64,000 nt of DNA from Clostridium sp. CF012 (GCF_018861755.1 NZ_JAHLEF010000001.1:248001-312000), one strand, 5' to 3'. Positions 17,793 through 28,774 are shown, counted from the stretch's first letter. Made by a program: numbers and translations. Notes: a model not told the origin generated them from the letters alone.

Positions 17793-17848
17793 TAATATTG
17801 AAAAAAATTACAAATAAATAAATATTTATTATTATTTATAAAATAAAA

Positions 17849-17864
17849 GATAGCTTCTGCTATC
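17849..17864 (-). terminator. Terminator of spoIVB
   Basis: GATAGC/GCTATC stem with a 4-base loop, followed on the minus strand by TTTTATTTT, 49 bp after the spoIVB stop. Confidence 0.75.
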
Positions 17865-17912
17865 CTTTACCTGTTAATTTCTATTTTACCTCTTTTTTTT
17901 TAAAATTACTAG

Positions 17913-19136
17913 CTATTTTGATAATATGCCCGCATCTTTAAGCATCCACTCTATATATATCCCATATCCCATATCAGGTTTATTAATTAAAACATGAGTA
18001 ACTGCTCCAATAATTTTATTGTTCTGGATTATTGGACTACCACTCATACCTTGAACTATACCCCCAGTTTTTTCCAGAAGCTTAGGATCTGTTATTTTAA
18101 TAATCATACTTTTAGATCCAGATGTATTTTGAGGTAATAGTTTCTGAATTTCTATTTGGAACAATTCAGGTTCACTACCGTTTATTGTAGTTAGAATTTC
18201 GGCTTTGCCCTCTTTAATTTCATCTCTTAGACCAATTTTCATAGGCTTATTAAACTTACTATTTATAAGGCTTTGAGTTCCATTTCCAAATATTCCACAT
18301 TCTGTATTTTTTATTATTTGCCCTTTTATTTTATTTTCATCTATAAAAAGCCCCCTTAGTTCTCCTGGATTTCCTCTTGTTCCCTTTTTTATAGATACAA
18401 TATTAGATGATACTATTATACCATTACTAACACTTAATATTGTTCCAGTATCCGCATCCGTGATAGGGTGACCCAGCGCAGCAAATTTTTTAGTTTTATC
18501 ATCATACAAAGTTAATGTTCCTACGCCAGCTGTTGAATCTCTTACCCATAATCCGATTTTCCGTTTTCCATCTTTAGAATCCACTACGGGTTTAACCTTT
18601 ATATCAAAGGTATCTAAATTATTTTTTCTTTGTATTTTAAGAGTAATATCAGAATTATTTTCTCTGTTAACAAATCTCGCTACATCCTCCGCTTGACTTA
18701 TTTCAACATCATTTATTTTTAATATACTATCTCCAATCTGCACTCCTGAAGTTGCCGCCGGACTTGCTATTTTCCCTTGAGTGCTATCAATATCAGATAA
18801 AGCTACTACTAACACACCTTTAATATTCAATTTGACACCAATCGGTTGCCCTCCTGGGTAAACCATGATCTCTGTATTGCCTCTTGCAAAAGAGGATTTT
18901 ACTTCTATACTCTCTGCGGGATTTACAGATATAATTTTATTTATTTGGGTTACATTTGAACTAGTAATGATTTCTTCTTTACTTTGATTTGCTTTTGAAG
19001 TTTGGCTATAAAATAAGCCTTCCGTTAGGCCATCAAATATAGCAACAGCGTTATTTTGAGTTTTAATGTATACACTTAAAGCAATAATTACTAGAGGTGT
19101 CATAATCCAAAATACTAAATTTAATCTTTTCTTCAT
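17913..19136 (-). CDS. spoIVB: SpoIVB, sporulation serine peptidase with PDZ domain
   Basis: This 407-residue protein has an N-terminal membrane anchor (residues 8-25). A PDZ domain follows (about 100-190, with SPAATSGVQIGDSILKINDVEIS). The C-terminal S55 peptidase domain has its His in LGHPITDADTG and its Ser in GMSGSPIIQ. In Bacillus it is secreted from the forespore and cleaves SpoIVFA to start sigma-K activation. It sits directly upstream of spo0A in the transcription direction, the conserved clostridial and bacillar order. Confidence 0.95.
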   Translation of the reverse strand: MKKRLNLVFWIMTPLVIIALSVYIKTQNNAVAIFDGLTEGLFYSQTSKANQSKEEIITSSNVTQINKIISVNPAESIEVKSSFARGNTEIMVYPGGQPIGVKLNIKGVLVVALSDIDSTQGKIASPAATSGVQIGDSILKINDVEISQAEDVARFVNRENNSDITLKIQRKNNLDTFDIKVKPVVDSKDGKRKIGLWVRDSTAGVGTLTLYDDKTKKFAALGHPITDADTGTILSVSNGIIVSSNIVSIKKGTRGNPGELRGLFIDENKIKGQIIKNTECGIFGNGTQSLINSKFNKPMKIGLRDEIKEGKAEILTTINGSEPELFQIEIQKLLPQNTSGSKSMIIKITDPKLLEKTGGIVQGMSGSPIIQNNKIIGAVTHVLINKPDMGYGIYIEWMLKDAGILSK

Positions 19137-19392
19137 GTGCTTTACCTCCTTTTCTGATATACTTATAACTTTAAGTTACCCTCGAATTCTTTACATTATG
19201 CTATGACATTAATTCAATAATAGTCAAAGACATAGATTGAAAACTAATTTATCATAAATTAAAAAAATTATTCTTCACTTGAATTATTTTCTCATTTTAT
19301 TATAAATTTCATAGTTGCAATTTTTTTATTATCTATACCAACAAGATCTCTATACTAACTATATTTATATATATTGTTTTTGAACTAATAAA

Positions 19393-19424
19393 AAAAAATA
19401 AAGCCTTTAATGACTTTATTTTTT
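19393..19424. terminator. Terminator after recN
   Basis: AAAAAATAAAG/CTTTATTTTTT, an 11-bp stem with a 10-base loop, 46 bp beyond the recN stop. The remainder of the 333-bp gap 19137-19469 shows only the spoIVB promoter region and no gene. Confidence 0.8.
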
Positions 19425-19469
19425 CCTATAAAACATATTTTTATTACTATATTCTTTTAAAAATAAAAA

Positions 19470-21158
19470 CTAAATGGGTTTTTTATTTCTGGCCATATTT
19501 ATCATTTCTTTAGAATTTTCTAAAGTTAATTTTGTAACCTCAGTTCCACCAATCATTCTGGCTATTTCCTGTTGTTTTTCATCATCGTTCATTTTTATAA
19601 TACTTGTGTAAGTTTTATCATTTATAACATTTTTAGATATTAAATAATTTGTATCCGCCATACTAGCTATTTGTGGCAAATGAGTCACACAAAATATTTG
19701 ATGATTTTTAGATATTAAATACATTTTTTCTGCAACACATTGTGCAATTCTTCCACTAATACCTGTATCTATTTCATCAAATATAACCGTAGGTATTTCA
19801 TCCTTATCAACGAATACAGTTTTCAGTGCAAGCATTATACGTGATAATTCTCCTCCAGACACAATATCTTCTAGTGGGCTCAGTGGCTCTCCAGGGTTTG
19901 TAGATATACAAAATTGAACCTTATCACAGCCATTTTCAAAAAAATCATTTTCTAATTTTACTTCTATGTAGAATTTACTTTTTTCAAGTCCAATATAATT
20001 TAATTCATCTTTTATTTTAGCTTGGAGATCTTTTGAAATATCACATCTAATTTCATGTATTTCTTCCCCTATAATTCTCATTTCACGTTCTAAAACTATT
20101 TTTTCACTTTTAAGGCTGGCAATTATTTCACTACTATTAGTTAATTCTTCATACTCAGTTTCAATTTTTTCTTTATATTCATAAATTTCTTCAATGGTAG
20201 ATCCATATTTCCTTTTACAAATGTTAATTTGGTTTATTCTGCTATTCAAATATTCCAATTCACTTTCATCATAGTAGATTGTTTCTTTTAAGTCTCTAAG
20301 TTCCGTAATACTTTCTTCTATATTATAGTAGCTTTCTTCTATAGAGTCGGTAATTGTTTTTATTTTTTCCATGTGTTTTTCTATGGTTCGGAGTTCCTTA
20401 ATAGCAATAGCTAAATTATAGAAAACAGAAGTATTCTCCTCATCGCTGATATATAACAATCCATAACCTTTTGCTAGGTGTTTCTCCAATTTTTCTGCAT
20501 TACTGATAATTGCATACTTTTCTAAAAGTTCTTCATCTTCACCCGTTTTGATATTAACATTTTTTATTTCTTCTATCTGGTAGTTTAAAAAATCAATTCG
20601 CTTCGCGCGTTCTCCTTCATTTCCTTCAAGTTTGTGAATCTTATTTTTAATCTCAGTAAGTCTTGCATATTTCTCATTATACCCAGCAAGAACCACATTA
20701 ATTTTATTAAGGCCAAAGGAATCGACATAAAATATATGATTACCACTATCTAATAAATTATGATTATCATGTTGACCGTGAATATCTAGTAAGGTCTTAC
20801 TAATATATTTAATCTTTGAAAGCAGCAATGATTTACCATTAACTTTAGCAATACTTTTTCCAGATTGAAAAGTTTCGCGACTTATAATTACCATATCTTC
20901 ATAATCAATATCCATGTCATCTAATGCATTTTTGCTATTTTTATTATCGATGGTAAATATGGCTTCAACATAAGTTTTGTCTTCCCCTGTCCTTATCGTG
21001 TTTTTATTGAATTTCCCACCTAACACATAATTTATAGCATCAATCAAAATTGATTTTCCTGCTCCTGTTTCACCTGAGAACACGTTAAATCCTCCATCAA
21101 AATTAATACTTAAATTTTCAATTAAAGCAAAGTTTATTATATTCAATTGTAGGAGCAT
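19470..21158 (-). CDS. recN: RecN, DNA repair ATPase
   Basis: This 562-residue SMC-like protein has Walker A (GETGAGKS, residues 30-37) and the signature LSGGELSRIMLAL with Walker B (TVIFDEIDTGISG) near the C-terminus, separated by coiled coils. LDIHGQHDNHNLL is the typical RecN motif. It is an early responder to double-strand breaks and works with RecA. It starts with ATG behind AGGAGG, 11 bp after argR, so the two are probably cotranscribed, as in many Firmicutes. Confidence 0.96.
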   Translation of the reverse strand: MLLQLNIINFALIENLSINFDGGFNVFSGETGAGKSILIDAINYVLGGKFNKNTIRTGEDKTYVEAIFTIDNKNSKNALDDMDIDYEDMVIISRETFQSGKSIAKVNGKSLLLSKIKYISKTLLDIHGQHDNHNLLDSGNHIFYVDSFGLNKINVVLAGYNEKYARLTEIKNKIHKLEGNEGERAKRIDFLNYQIEEIKNVNIKTGEDEELLEKYAIISNAEKLEKHLAKGYGLLYISDEENTSVFYNLAIAIKELRTIEKHMEKIKTITDSIEESYYNIEESITELRDLKETIYYDESELEYLNSRINQINICKRKYGSTIEEIYEYKEKIETEYEELTNSSEIIASLKSEKIVLEREMRIIGEEIHEIRCDISKDLQAKIKDELNYIGLEKSKFYIEVKLENDFFENGCDKVQFCISTNPGEPLSPLEDIVSGGELSRIMLALKTVFVDKDEIPTVIFDEIDTGISGRIAQCVAEKMYLISKNHQIFCVTHLPQIASMADTNYLISKNVINDKTYTSIIKMNDDEKQQEIARMIGGTEVTKLTLENSKEMINMARNKKPI

Positions 21159-21169
21159 ACTGATTCCTC

Positions 21170-21622
21170 CTATCCATTAATCATTTTTTTAATTTTTTGA
21201 ACTATTTCTTTTGTATCTTCTTCTTGTCTTGCTAAAATAAAAACAGTATTATCCCCAGCTATAGTTCCTACAATACCATTGAATTTCAAGGAATCTAAAG
21301 CCTCAGCAGCAGCAGGTGCAGCTCCTGCGATAGTTTTCAACACTATAAATTTATCTACATGGTCAACATATAGCACGGTTTGACAAAAAATATTAACCAA
21401 TTTATTTGATAAGAAAGTATCCTCTGGAGATATAGTAGCATATTTGTGAGTCCCATGTGAATTCATAACCTTAATTAATTTTAATTCTTTTATGTCTCTA
21501 GATACGGTTGCTTGAGTAATATCAAAACCTTTACTTTTCAATTCTGTTGCTAACTGCTCTTGAGTTTCAACTTCTTTAGATTGAATGATTTCAATTATTT
21601 TCGCATGACGTGCAATCTTCAT
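21170..21622 (-). CDS. argR: ArgR/AhrC, arginine-responsive regulator
   Basis: This 150-residue regulator has an N-terminal winged helix (EIIQSKEVETQEQLATELKS, TQATVSRDIKELKLIK) and a C-terminal oligomerisation and arginine-binding domain (GTIAGDNTVFI). It represses arginine synthesis and activates catabolism when arginine is bound. The start overlaps the nadK end by 32 bases, with GAAGGAG in front. Confidence 0.95.
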   Translation of the reverse strand: MKIARHAKIIEIIQSKEVETQEQLATELKSKGFDITQATVSRDIKELKLIKVMNSHGTHKYATISPEDTFLSNKLVNIFCQTVLYVDHVDKFIVLKTIAGAAPAAAEALDSLKFNGIVGTIAGDNTVFILARQEEDTKEIVQKIKKMING

Positions 21623-22472
21623 TTTTTTCTCCTTCGCAATCTGTGGTTCTTGATATTATTTTTTTCCTTAAGATCTCAAAATAATTATAGTCATTAAATT
21701 TAACCAATCTACATTTTTTCTCTGAAACACTTACTAATATTTTTTCATAGTTATTTAGTTTTATTGCCCGTTGTCCATCCAGCGTCAAAAATATGCTTTC
21801 ATGTTCACTTTTTATGCTTATAGATATTTCACTTTTACCATCCAGCACTATAGTTCTCATAGATAATGATAATGGGCAAATAGGCGTTACAGCTATAACA
21901 TCTAGATTAGGATAAATTATAGGACCACCTGCAGATAGTGAATATGCTGTAGATCCTGTTGGGGTAGCTATTATAAGTCCATCCCCCGTAAAATCGATAT
22001 AGAACTTATTATCTATGTGAAGTTCATATTTAACAACTCTCGCTAGAGTTCCCTTGGATACAACTATATCGTTTAGGGCAGTATAGTCTTCAGAATCAGT
22101 TCTATGTGGTAATGTACACTTAAGAATCATTCTATCTTCTACATAATAATCATCTTCAATAAATCTTTTCATAGCATTTTCAAATCCTCTTAGCTCCACA
22201 CTAGAAAGAAAACCTAAATTACCAATATTCACTCCGAGTATTGGGATACTCGCGTTATATAGATTTCGTGACGTTAATAAAATAGTTCCATCTCCACCTA
22301 ATGCAATTATAATATCTAAATCCTTATATTTTATATCTTCAAGACCAATTGAATCTTTAAACATAAATATATTAGTATCATCAATATATTTGCTAATAAT
22401 ATTTTTTACATATTTAATTATCTTGCCATCTTTGTCCTTTGTGGTATTTATATTAATGCCGATGCTTTTCAT
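21591..22472 (-). CDS. nadK: NAD kinase
   Basis: This 293-residue enzyme phosphorylates NAD to NADP. Conserved motifs are GGDGTIL (about residues 60-66), NIGNLGFLSS and TPTGSTAYSLSAGGP. A ribosome site GGAGG precedes ATG. It overlaps argR and follows tlyA closely, so it belongs to the tlyA-nadK-argR-recN unit. Confidence 0.95.
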   Translation of the reverse strand: MKSIGININTTKDKDGKIIKYVKNIISKYIDDTNIFMFKDSIGLEDIKYKDLDIIIALGGDGTILLTSRNLYNASIPILGVNIGNLGFLSSVELRGFENAMKRFIEDDYYVEDRMILKCTLPHRTDSEDYTALNDIVVSKGTLARVVKYELHIDNKFYIDFTGDGLIIATPTGSTAYSLSAGGPIIYPNLDVIAVTPICPLSLSMRTIVLDGKSEISISIKSEHESIFLTLDGQRAIKLNNYEKILVSVSEKKCRLVKFNDYNYFEILRKKIISRTTDCEGEKNEDCTSCENN

Positions 22473-22532
22473 AGTTCCTCCTTGCCCTTCTCTATAGCAA
22501 ATATCAACTATTAATTTTTGTCCTTCTTTGCC

Positions 22533-23345
22533 CTAACCTAAATTTTCATGGGCCTGACTAACTAATAGCTCTATATTTTCCACCTTATAATTTACAAAGT
22601 TATCTTTAGATTTTGTAAAATAAATTAGATATTCAATATTACCATTGGGTCCTTTTATTGATGAGTAGTCAATATTGATAACATTTACATTGAGACATTC
22701 CAAAAGTTTTAAAACTCTAATTATTACCTCTATATGACGGCTTTCTTTTTTAACCACGCCTTTTTTATTAACGACACCTACGCCTACTTCAAATTGTGGC
22801 TTTAATAATGCTACAATACTAGCATTATCTTTTAATAGTTTCAGTAAATTTGGGATAACTTTTTCCAGTGAAATAAAGGACACATCAATACTTGCAAAGT
22901 CTGCAAGTTCACCTATCCTATCTAAGGTTAGATATCTAATGTTTGTATTTTCTAATGAAACAACTCTCACATCGTCTCTCAGACTACTATCTAACTGATT
23001 TGTTCCAACATCTATAGAATATACTCTGCATGCTCCGTGCTGAAGCATGCAATCTGTAAAACCACCTGTAGATGCTCCTATGTCCAAGCATACTTTTTCT
23101 TTAAGTTCGATACCAAAACGATTTATAGCCTTTTGGAGCTTTAATCCACCGCGGCTTACATAAGGAATATCTTCTCCAATAAATTCAATATTTGATGATA
23201 TATCTATTTTTTTTCCATATTTGCAAGTCATAACGCCATCCACAAATATATTACCAGCAATAATATTTTCCTTTGCTCTTTCTCTAGAAAATAGAATTCC
23301 CCTTTGGACTACAAGAACATCTAATCTTTCTTTATTTTCTACCAT
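22533..23345 (-). CDS. tlyA: TlyA, rRNA 2'-O-methyltransferase
   Basis: This 270-residue protein has an N-terminal S4 RNA-binding domain (RLDVLVVQRGILFSRERAKE) and an FtsJ-like SAM methyltransferase domain (CLDIGASTGGFTDCMLQHG, then SIDVSFISLEKVIP). Family members methylate cytidine in 16S and 23S rRNA. Some were first described as hemolysins, which is probably indirect. It lies between dxs and nadK. Confidence 0.93.
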   Translation of the reverse strand: MVENKERLDVLVVQRGILFSRERAKENIIAGNIFVDGVMTCKYGKKIDISSNIEFIGEDIPYVSRGGLKLQKAINRFGIELKEKVCLDIGASTGGFTDCMLQHGACRVYSIDVGTNQLDSSLRDDVRVVSLENTNIRYLTLDRIGELADFASIDVSFISLEKVIPNLLKLLKDNASIVALLKPQFEVGVGVVNKKGVVKKESRHIEVIIRVLKLLECLNVNVINIDYSSIKGPNGNIEYLIYFTKSKDNFVNYKVENIELLVSQAHENLG

Positions 23346-23380
23346 GAAAAACTCCTTATAAGTCCACTAAGCTGGGATAT

Positions 23381-25243
23381 TTAGACTAATTTTATAATGC
23401 TTTGAAAAATTCCATCTACATCTAACTTATATAATTTATATAATATATCAGCTGTTCCATGAGGAATAAATTCATCTTTAAATCCTAAATTAATGACCTT
23501 TGTTTTCTCCGCACATGTGTTTACATATTCTAGTACTGAGGAACCTAATCCTCCATGTATAAGATTATCTTCAATAGTTACTATTGAATATTTTTTATGG
23601 ACTAGCTCTGAAATTAGTGCTTCATCAATGGGCTTAATAAAGCAAGCACTAATTACTGTAGCTTCTACTCCCATGTCTTTCAATTTTTCTCTAACTAAAA
23701 CAGCATTTTGAACCATTTTACCTGTAGCTATTAATGCTATTTTACCACCTTGAAAAAGAATCTCCCATTTCCCCCTCTTAAAATCTTGAATAGCAGACAT
23801 GCTGATATTGGGATTATCTCCGCCTCTAGGATATCTTATCGCAATTGGGTAATTTTGTTTAACCGCAAAAGTTAACATAGCTTTCAATTCACTTATACAT
23901 TTAGGAGCCATAATTGTCATGTTAGGAATATGAGATAAGTAGGATAAATCAAATATGCCTTGGTGTGTTTCTCCATCTTGACCAACTATTCCAGCTCTAT
24001 CAATGGCAAAAATAACAGGTAGTTTCTGAATACATACATCATGTACAATTTGGTCATAAGCCCTCTGAAGAAACGTAGAGTAAACTGCAAAAATAGGTTT
24101 CAACCCTTGTGATGCCATGCCTGCCGCCATAGTAACTGCATGTTGCTCTGCAATTCCCACATCAAAAAATCTACTAGGAAACTCTTTTAAGAACACTTCT
24201 AGCCCAGTACCCTCAGGCATGGCTGCTGTTATTGCTACTATATTTTTGTTCTCCTTTGCAAGGCTCACAATCTGCTCCCCGAATGCATCAGAATAGCTCT
24301 CCTTAGAACTACCACATGAATCTCCAGTTAAGGGGTTAAATGTACCTACTGAATGGTATTTACGGGGCTGATTTTCAGCAAATTTATAGCCCTTTCCCTT
24401 TTTAGTTATAACATGAATAATTACTGGCCCATCAATATTTTTAGCAAGCTTTAGAACCTTACTTACTGCTTTAATATCATGTCCATCTATAGGTCCTAAA
24501 TATTTTATACCCATATGTTCAAATAACATTCCTGGGACTATAACCTGCTTAATTCCAGCCTTAATTTTATGAATCGAATTAACCATACCATTGCCTACAC
24601 TAGGAATTTTTCTGAGGGTAGAATTTATTTCTTTTTTTATTCTATTATAAGTTGGATCAATTCTAAACTCGCTTAGGTACTTTGACATTCCTCCAACATT
24701 TTTAGAAATAGACATTTGATTATCATTGAGCACAATAATCATTTTTGTTTTCCTGAATCCTATATCATTTAAAGCTTCAAAAGCCATTCCGCCCGTAAGT
24801 GCACCATCACCTATTACTGAAATAATATCATAATCTCCGCCTTGTAAATCTCTAGCTCTTGCCATTCCTATCCCAGCGGAAATAGAAGTACTGCTGTGTC
24901 CTGATTCAAAGCTATCATATTTACTCTCTTCTCTTTTAGGAAACCCACTGAGTCCTCCAAAATTTCTAAGCGTATCAAATTTATCTTTTCTTCCTGTAAG
25001 AATTTTATGCACGTAGGATTGATGGCCTACATCCCATATTATTTTATCACTATCTAAATCAAAGACATTGAATAAACTTAGGGTTAATTCTACTATACCT
25101 AGGTTAGAAGCTAAATGCCCTCCAGTTTTAGAAACTTTTTCAACGAGAAAATTTCTAATTTCCACCGCAAAAATATTCAATTCTTCTATAGACATTTTTT
25201 TCACTGCATTTATATCATTAAAATCATTTAAAATTCTGCTCAT
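23381..25243 (-). CDS. dxs: 1-deoxy-D-xylulose-5-phosphate synthase
   Basis: This 620-residue thiamine diphosphate enzyme condenses pyruvate and glyceraldehyde 3-phosphate, the first step of the MEP isoprenoid pathway. [13 protein letters not shown], the TPP motif [15 protein letters not shown] and the catalytic-domain motif [15 protein letters not shown] are all present, and the length is normal. It is placed downstream of ispA, consistent with an isoprenoid gene cluster. Confidence 0.96.
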   Translation of the reverse strand: MSRILNDFNDINAVKKMSIEELNIFAVEIRNFLVEKVSKTGGHLASNLGIVELTLSLFNVFDLDSDKIIWDVGHQSYVHKILTGRKDKFDTLRNFGGLSGFPKREESKYDSFESGHSSTSISAGIGMARARDLQGGDYDIISVIGDGALTGGMAFEALNDIGFRKTKMIIVLNDNQMSISKNVGGMSKYLSEFRIDPTYNRIKKEINSTLRKIPSVGNGMVNSIHKIKAGIKQVIVPGMLFEHMGIKYLGPIDGHDIKAVSKVLKLAKNIDGPVIIHVITKKGKGYKFAENQPRKYHSVGTFNPLTGDSCGSSKESYSDAFGEQIVSLAKENKNIVAITAAMPEGTGLEVFLKEFPSRFFDVGIAEQHAVTMAAGMASQGLKPIFAVYSTFLQRAYDQIVHDVCIQKLPVIFAIDRAGIVGQDGETHQGIFDLSYLSHIPNMTIMAPKCISELKAMLTFAVKQNYPIAIRYPRGGDNPNISMSAIQDFKRGKWEILFQGGKIALIATGKMVQNAVLVREKLKDMGVEATVISACFIKPIDEALISELVHKKYSIVTIEDNLIHGGLGSSVLEYVNTCAEKTKVINLGFKDEFIPHGTADILYKLYKLDVDGIFQSIIKLV

Positions 25244-25498
25244 ATTTCTCTACCTTCTTTATTAATTATAATATTTTAATATCCCCAAAAATAATATCAC
25301 ACAATCTTTTTATAAAAAACTTATAAAAATCTATTAACAGCAATATATCAAAACTACTAAGGCATTAATTTTATTTCGCCCACATTTATGGGGACATTAT
25401 ATCATATAATAAAATTTAATTCAAAATCTATTTCCACTTAAATCAACATTAGTGTGGTTTTAGACTGTTATAATTAATTGAAATATATTAGTGTATTT

Positions 25499-26368
25499 TT
25501 AAAATTCTCTTTTCAATAAAAATTCTGTTATTTCTTCTAAATATTTTGTATTTACCTGGAGCTTTTTTAATATTTGAAAACATTCCAAGGTTAAATCATT
25601 ACACTTTGACCTGCATTTTTCTAAGCCATACATGGTTATAAAAGTTGTTTTATTATTATATTCATCACTCTTTACATTTTTACCTAGAATATCAACATCA
25701 CCAGTTACATCTAATATATCATCTTTTATTTGAAAGGCGAGGCCTAATTTTTCACCATACTCACTTAAATCCTCTAAATCTTTGGCTTTGGCATTTGCAA
25801 GGATTGCGCCACTCACTATTGCCACTTTAATTAATTGCCCTGTCTTATTTCTATGCATATAAAGAAGTTCTTCCTCAGATATGGTTTTACCTTCACTTAA
25901 AATATCACAAATTTGACCAGCTATCATTCCTTGAGAACCAGAAGCACTTGCAATGGCACTACTTGCTTTAATCTTGTCTAAATTTCCATCTAAACATTGA
26001 TTTAGCATTATTATCATGGCCTCATTTAATAATCCATCTCCTGCAAGGATAGCTATTGCTTCACCATAAATCTTATGGTTTGTAGGTTTTCCTCTACGCA
26101 AATCGTCATTGTCCATACTTGGCAGATCATCATGGATAAGGGAATATGTATGAATCATCTCAAGAGCCGCTGCAAAAGGCATTATATCTCTATACTCACT
26201 CTTATACATAGCATATGTAAGGAGCATCAAAATTGGTCTGACTCTTTTCCCCCCAACTTTTATACTATAAATCATTGCTTCGAAATTCCTATTATCAATT
26301 TCAGGCTTATCATCAAAATAATCACTTATCCATTGTTCTAATGCATCTTTCATAGGTTTTATATTCAT
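25499..26368 (-). CDS. ispA: Farnesyl diphosphate synthase (polyprenyl synthetase)
   Basis: This 289-residue enzyme has the first Asp-rich motif DDLPSMDNDDLRRG (about residues 80-93) and the second QIKDDILDVTGD. It extends allylic diphosphates with IPP. It lies between xseB and dxs, as in Bacillus. The gap 25244-25498 holds no gene and probably contains the dxs promoter. Confidence 0.93.
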   Translation of the reverse strand: MNIKPMKDALEQWISDYFDDKPEIDNRNFEAMIYSIKVGGKRVRPILMLLTYAMYKSEYRDIMPFAAALEMIHTYSLIHDDLPSMDNDDLRRGKPTNHKIYGEAIAILAGDGLLNEAMIIMLNQCLDGNLDKIKASSAIASASGSQGMIAGQICDILSEGKTISEEELLYMHRNKTGQLIKVAIVSGAILANAKAKDLEDLSEYGEKLGLAFQIKDDILDVTGDVDILGKNVKSDEYNNKTTFITMYGLEKCRSKCNDLTLECFQILKKLQVNTKYLEEITEFLLKREF

Positions 26369-26385
26369 TTTATCCCTTCTTTTCT

Positions 26386-26619
26386 TTATGAATTCTTAAC
26401 TTCAGGTATTGCCACAAAATCTTTTTCACCTTCAGCCGTTAGTATTTTTATTTTACCTTCTGTATCATTTAAAATTTTATATAAACTGTTGCAGATTTTT
26501 ATACCCTCTTCATAAATAGTCATGGTTTGTTCTAGTGTAACTTCATTTCCATCCATGACATCTACAATTTCTTCAAGTCTTCCCATCATGTTTTCATAAG
26601 ACTCTTTTTTCTTTGCCAT
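26386..26619 (-). CDS. xseB: Exodeoxyribonuclease VII small subunit
   Basis: A 77-residue protein with the family pattern ESYENMMGRLEEIVDVMDGNEVTLEQTMTIYEEG (shown here only in part of its length; the pattern covers residues 5-38). It stabilises the XseA nuclease. Its ATG overlaps the xseA stop (TAATG), with GGAGG in front. Confidence 0.94.
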   Translation of the reverse strand: MAKKKESYENMMGRLEEIVDVMDGNEVTLEQTMTIYEEGIKICNSLYKILNDTEGKIKILTAEGEKDFVAIPEVKNS

Positions 26620-27824
26620 TAAAATTCCTCCAAATTGCTTATTTTAAATTCAGCACTACCATCTTTTAATGTAATTTTCACCTGTTTTATATTTTTCATC
26701 TTGCTAATTTCACTAATAACGACCTTTTCATTATCTTGCAATAATGCATATCCCTTATTTAATACGTTCAAAGGGTTATGTGCCTGCAAAAGAGCATTGA
26801 ACTTGGAAAGTTTCTGCTTTTCTAATGTAAGTACAAAATTAACTTTATTGCTTAGACTTTCTTTTAAATTATCTATATGAATATATTGATTAACTATATA
26901 ATTTAGTGGATTATTTATTTTTAGAGATTTATTTAGTAAATTAACCTTATTATATTCCTTTGTTACCTTAAATTCCACAGATCTTAGTAGTAGTTCTCTA
27001 AGTGATTTAATTTCATTGTTTAGCTCTTTTAAATTTTTCACAGCGATTTCCGCTGCAGCTGAGGGAGTTGGGGCTCTATAATCACTTGCGAAATCTGCTA
27101 TAGTGAAGTCTGTTTCATGACCTATTCCAGTAATTATAGGTATTTTTGAATTGTATATTTCAATAGCTAAATTCTCTTCATTGAATGCCCATAATTCTTC
27201 TATAGAACCTCCGCCTCTTGCAATAATAATTAAATCAACATCTTTTGTACTATTAAAATATTTTATACCGCGGGAAATTTCTGCGCTTGCATTTACCCCT
27301 TGAACTAGAGCTGGGTATATTAACATGTTAATTTTTGCGTTGCGCCTTGTGGCCACATTAATAATATCCTTAATTGCAGCTCCTGTTTCCGAAGTAATCA
27401 CCCCAATTTTAGAAGGAAATGAGGGTATATTTTTCTTGTGCGCGCTATCAAATAATCCTTGTTTTTCTAATTTTTCTTTAAGATTTTGGAAAGCTAAATA
27501 TAGCTGACCTTCTCCATCTGATTCTATAGAGTCACAATAAATCTGATATGCTCCATCCCGCTCATAAACAGAAACCTTGCCACGAACAATAACATTCATG
27601 CCATCTCGAGGAGTAATTTTTAGTTTATGAGTTTGGGACTTAAACATTACACAATTTATCTTACCATATGCGTCTTTTAATGAAAAATATATGTGCCCAC
27701 TAGAATGTATTTTTACATTAGATAGTTCACCTTTAACACTCGCATTGTTTAATATAAAGTCACTATCTACTATTTTTTTAATATATCCATTAAGGGCAGT
27801 TACTGTTATTACTTTAATAAACAT
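26619..27824 (-). CDS. xseA: Exodeoxyribonuclease VII large subunit
   Basis: This 401-residue protein has an N-terminal OB fold (VKGELSNVKIHSSGHIYFSLKD) and the catalytic domain with GVITSETGAAIKDI, IARGGGSIEELWAFNEE and GIGHETDFTIADF. With XseB it degrades single-stranded DNA. An upstream in-frame ATG (27848) exists, but GGAGGAATA sits right before the ATG at 27824, which I use. The start overlaps the 3' end of folD. Confidence 0.95.
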   Translation of the reverse strand: MFIKVITVTALNGYIKKIVDSDFILNNASVKGELSNVKIHSSGHIYFSLKDAYGKINCVMFKSQTHKLKITPRDGMNVIVRGKVSVYERDGAYQIYCDSIESDGEGQLYLAFQNLKEKLEKQGLFDSAHKKNIPSFPSKIGVITSETGAAIKDIINVATRRNAKINMLIYPALVQGVNASAEISRGIKYFNSTKDVDLIIIARGGGSIEELWAFNEENLAIEIYNSKIPIITGIGHETDFTIADFASDYRAPTPSAAAEIAVKNLKELNNEIKSLRELLLRSVEFKVTKEYNKVNLLNKSLKINNPLNYIVNQYIHIDNLKESLSNKVNFVLTLEKQKLSKFNALLQAHNPLNVLNKGYALLQDNEKVVISEISKMKNIKQVKITLKDGSAEFKISNLEEF

Positions 27825-28662
27825 TATTCCTCCATGCTTCGCAAGCATTTTTAATAAGCATTGTTGTAGTCATTAGTCCCGTTCCACCTGGTACAGGTGT
27901 AACATAGCTTGCATGATCAATAACATCGTAAAAATTTACATCCCCAGTAATTTTATTATCTACCATAGTAGTCCCAACATCTATAACAACTGCTCCTTCT
28001 TTAATAAACTCACCTGTAACAAACCCAGGCTTACCTATTGCCGCAACTATTATATCCGCTGTTTTACAAATCTCTTTCAAATTTAGTGTTTTAGAGTGAC
28101 ATATAGTTACTGTTGCATCTTCATTAAGAAGTAATTGAGCTGCTGGCTTTCCTACAATATTGCTTCTGCCTATAACAACAGCATGTTTACCTTTAATAAC
28201 ACATCCAGTATTTTTAATCATCTCAACGACCCCTAAAGCGGTACAAGGCATAAAACACTTCTCTCCCTTATAAAATCTGCCCATATTCTTATCTGTTAAT
28301 CCATCAATATCCTTTTTATATGATATTTTAGAAGTAATTTCTTTCTCATTAAATTTTTTAGGTAACGGCAACTGAAGGATTATACCATCTACACTATTAT
28401 CTTCATTGAATTTTTCTATAAGATCAGTAATATCCTCTTCATCAACGTCTTTATCTAAATGAATACAACTATATGAAACTCCTAATTTATCACAGAGATT
28501 ATTCTGACTTTTTACATATGACAGTGAACCTCCATCCTCACCTACTAAAATAGTTTTAATTGAAGGCACCCTGAGGCCCCTCGTAACTCCTTCGTTTATA
28601 ACTGCCTTAATTTCATTTCTGTAGTTTTCAACTATTATTTTGCCATTAACCTTAATCCCCAT
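27814..28662 (-). CDS. folD: FolD, methylenetetrahydrofolate dehydrogenase/cyclohydrolase
   Basis: This 282-residue bifunctional enzyme interconverts methylene-, methenyl- and formyl-THF. Landmarks are SLSYVKSQNNLCDKLGV (with the catalytic Lys), DGIILQLPLPK and the NADP-binding VVIGRSNIVGKP, plus PVPGGTGLMTTTMLIKNA near the C-terminus. Confidence 0.96.
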   Translation of the reverse strand: MGIKVNGKIIVENYRNEIKAVINEGVTRGLRVPSIKTILVGEDGGSLSYVKSQNNLCDKLGVSYSCIHLDKDVDEEDITDLIEKFNEDNSVDGIILQLPLPKKFNEKEITSKISYKKDIDGLTDKNMGRFYKGEKCFMPCTALGVVEMIKNTGCVIKGKHAVVIGRSNIVGKPAAQLLLNEDATVTICHSKTLNLKEICKTADIIVAAIGKPGFVTGEFIKEGAVVIDVGTTMVDNKITGDVNFYDVIDHASYVTPVPGGTGLMTTTMLIKNACEAWRNNVY

Positions 28663-28742
28663 ATTATCCTCTCCCTTTTTTTAAAATATTAATTATATAT
28701 TAGAATTCAAACATAATCCTAAAATTCCTCTTTTATAGTAAT

Positions 28743-28774
28743 AAAATAGACTAGCATATTTACTAGTCTATTTT
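28743..28774. terminator. Terminator between nusB and folD
   Basis: AAAATAGACTAG/CTAGTCTATTTT, a perfect 12-bp stem with an 8-base loop, downstream of nusB. It separates the nusB unit from folD. Confidence 0.85.
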